Shown here: positions 63,870 through 64,000 of the stretch, in pieces
How positions within the stretch are numbered: position 1 is the first letter of the stretch
Layout of the letters: each line of letters starts with the position of its first letter
Assembly (NCBI GenBank): GCA_963806935.1
Contig: CAWEAT010000022.1
Location: 186,001-250,000 of the forward strand
Reading direction: 5' to 3'
Length of the DNA: 64,000 bases
Source: Roseiarcus sp963806935
GTDB lineage: Bacteria; Pseudomonadota; Alphaproteobacteria; Rhizobiales; Beijerinckiaceae
Translations under genes and position numbers: made by a program
Notes under the pieces: generated by a model
What the model was told of the DNA's origin: nothing
Seen by the model: only the letters and a program-made list of their open reading frames with translations
Database searches by the model: none

Positions 63870-64000
63870 CGTCGATCTCCCGCCAGCCTCCCCGAAAGTC
63901 CGGACGCTCGGCCGAACGACCGGGGAGACGGCGCGGCGCAACTTTGATAAGGCGGGAGGCGCAAGGTCAAGCCGACGCCGGCTGAGCCGCGCATTCGCGG

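Noticed and set aside
1..64000. tRNA, rRNA, CRISPR arrays, prophage and transposase genes
   Set aside because: No T-loop motif in a cloverleaf context, no regularly spaced repeats with unique spacers, and no integrase or transposase domain was seen by eye.

Overview
The window is GC-rich chromosomal DNA from an alphaproteobacterium, most likely of the order Hyphomicrobiales (Rhizobiales). The evidence is a PleD/DivK cell-cycle pair, an EipB-type envelope protein, a LexA gene preceded by the alphaproteobacterial GAAC-N7-GAAC operator, a glyA-nrdR-ribD-ribE block, and a methyltransferase carrying the N-terminal repeat common in Beijerinckiaceae/Methylobacteriaceae-type genomes. Family-level placement is only a guess. 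I saw no rRNA, tRNA, CRISPR array, prophage or transposase gene.

Layout. 1-9.9 kb is housekeeping: a SPOR-domain protein (5' end outside the window), nagZ, divK-pleD, a DUF3572 gene with dinB, eipB, scpA-scpB and lexA. 10-19 kb carries repeat elements, a small HTH protein, a two-subunit CoA-transferase, and a minus-strand run xth - SDR - FUSC - DUF1656 - HlyD (an AaeXAB-like aromatic-acid efflux set), then a methyltransferase and an orphan VapB antitoxin. 19-33.6 kb holds a B12-binding radical SAM protein, an exported amidohydrolase, an LpxL-type acyltransferase, a 2OG-Fe(II) oxygenase-like protein, trpB2, two cyclophilins, queA-tgt, eno and ftsB.

33.6-49 kb is the accessory core. First comes a translationally coupled cassette: a subtilisin/gluzincin double-protease fusion, an unrecognised small protein and a metallo-beta-lactamase-fold hydrolase. 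Next is a ribose-type ABC importer operon that contains a secreted tannase/feruloyl-esterase-family enzyme, a permease fused to a strictosidine-synthase-like propeller, a second propeller protein and a divergent AraC regulator. My reading is that the esterase releases a plant-derived aromatic or its sugar/polyol partner in the periplasm, the ABC system imports it and the propeller enzymes process it. The aromatic-acid efflux set at 12.7-16.4 kb would fit the same diet, but this is inference.

49-64 kb returns to core genes: glyA-nrdR-ribD-ribE, interrupted by a lower-GC ORFan between ribD and ribE, then a clpP paralogue, an ArsR/SRPBCC pair, a YbjQ-type protein, an AbrB-family membrane protein, an isochorismatase-fold protein, a ClC chloride channel, an L,D-transpeptidase, a class III nucleotide cyclase and a ubiH-like monooxygenase.

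At least thirteen single-base frame breaks disrupt otherwise intact reading frames, mainly between 34 and 46 kb but also in core genes such as ribE. Sequencing or assembly error is the simplest explanation for many of them, so genes typed here as pseudogenes may be intact in the organism.
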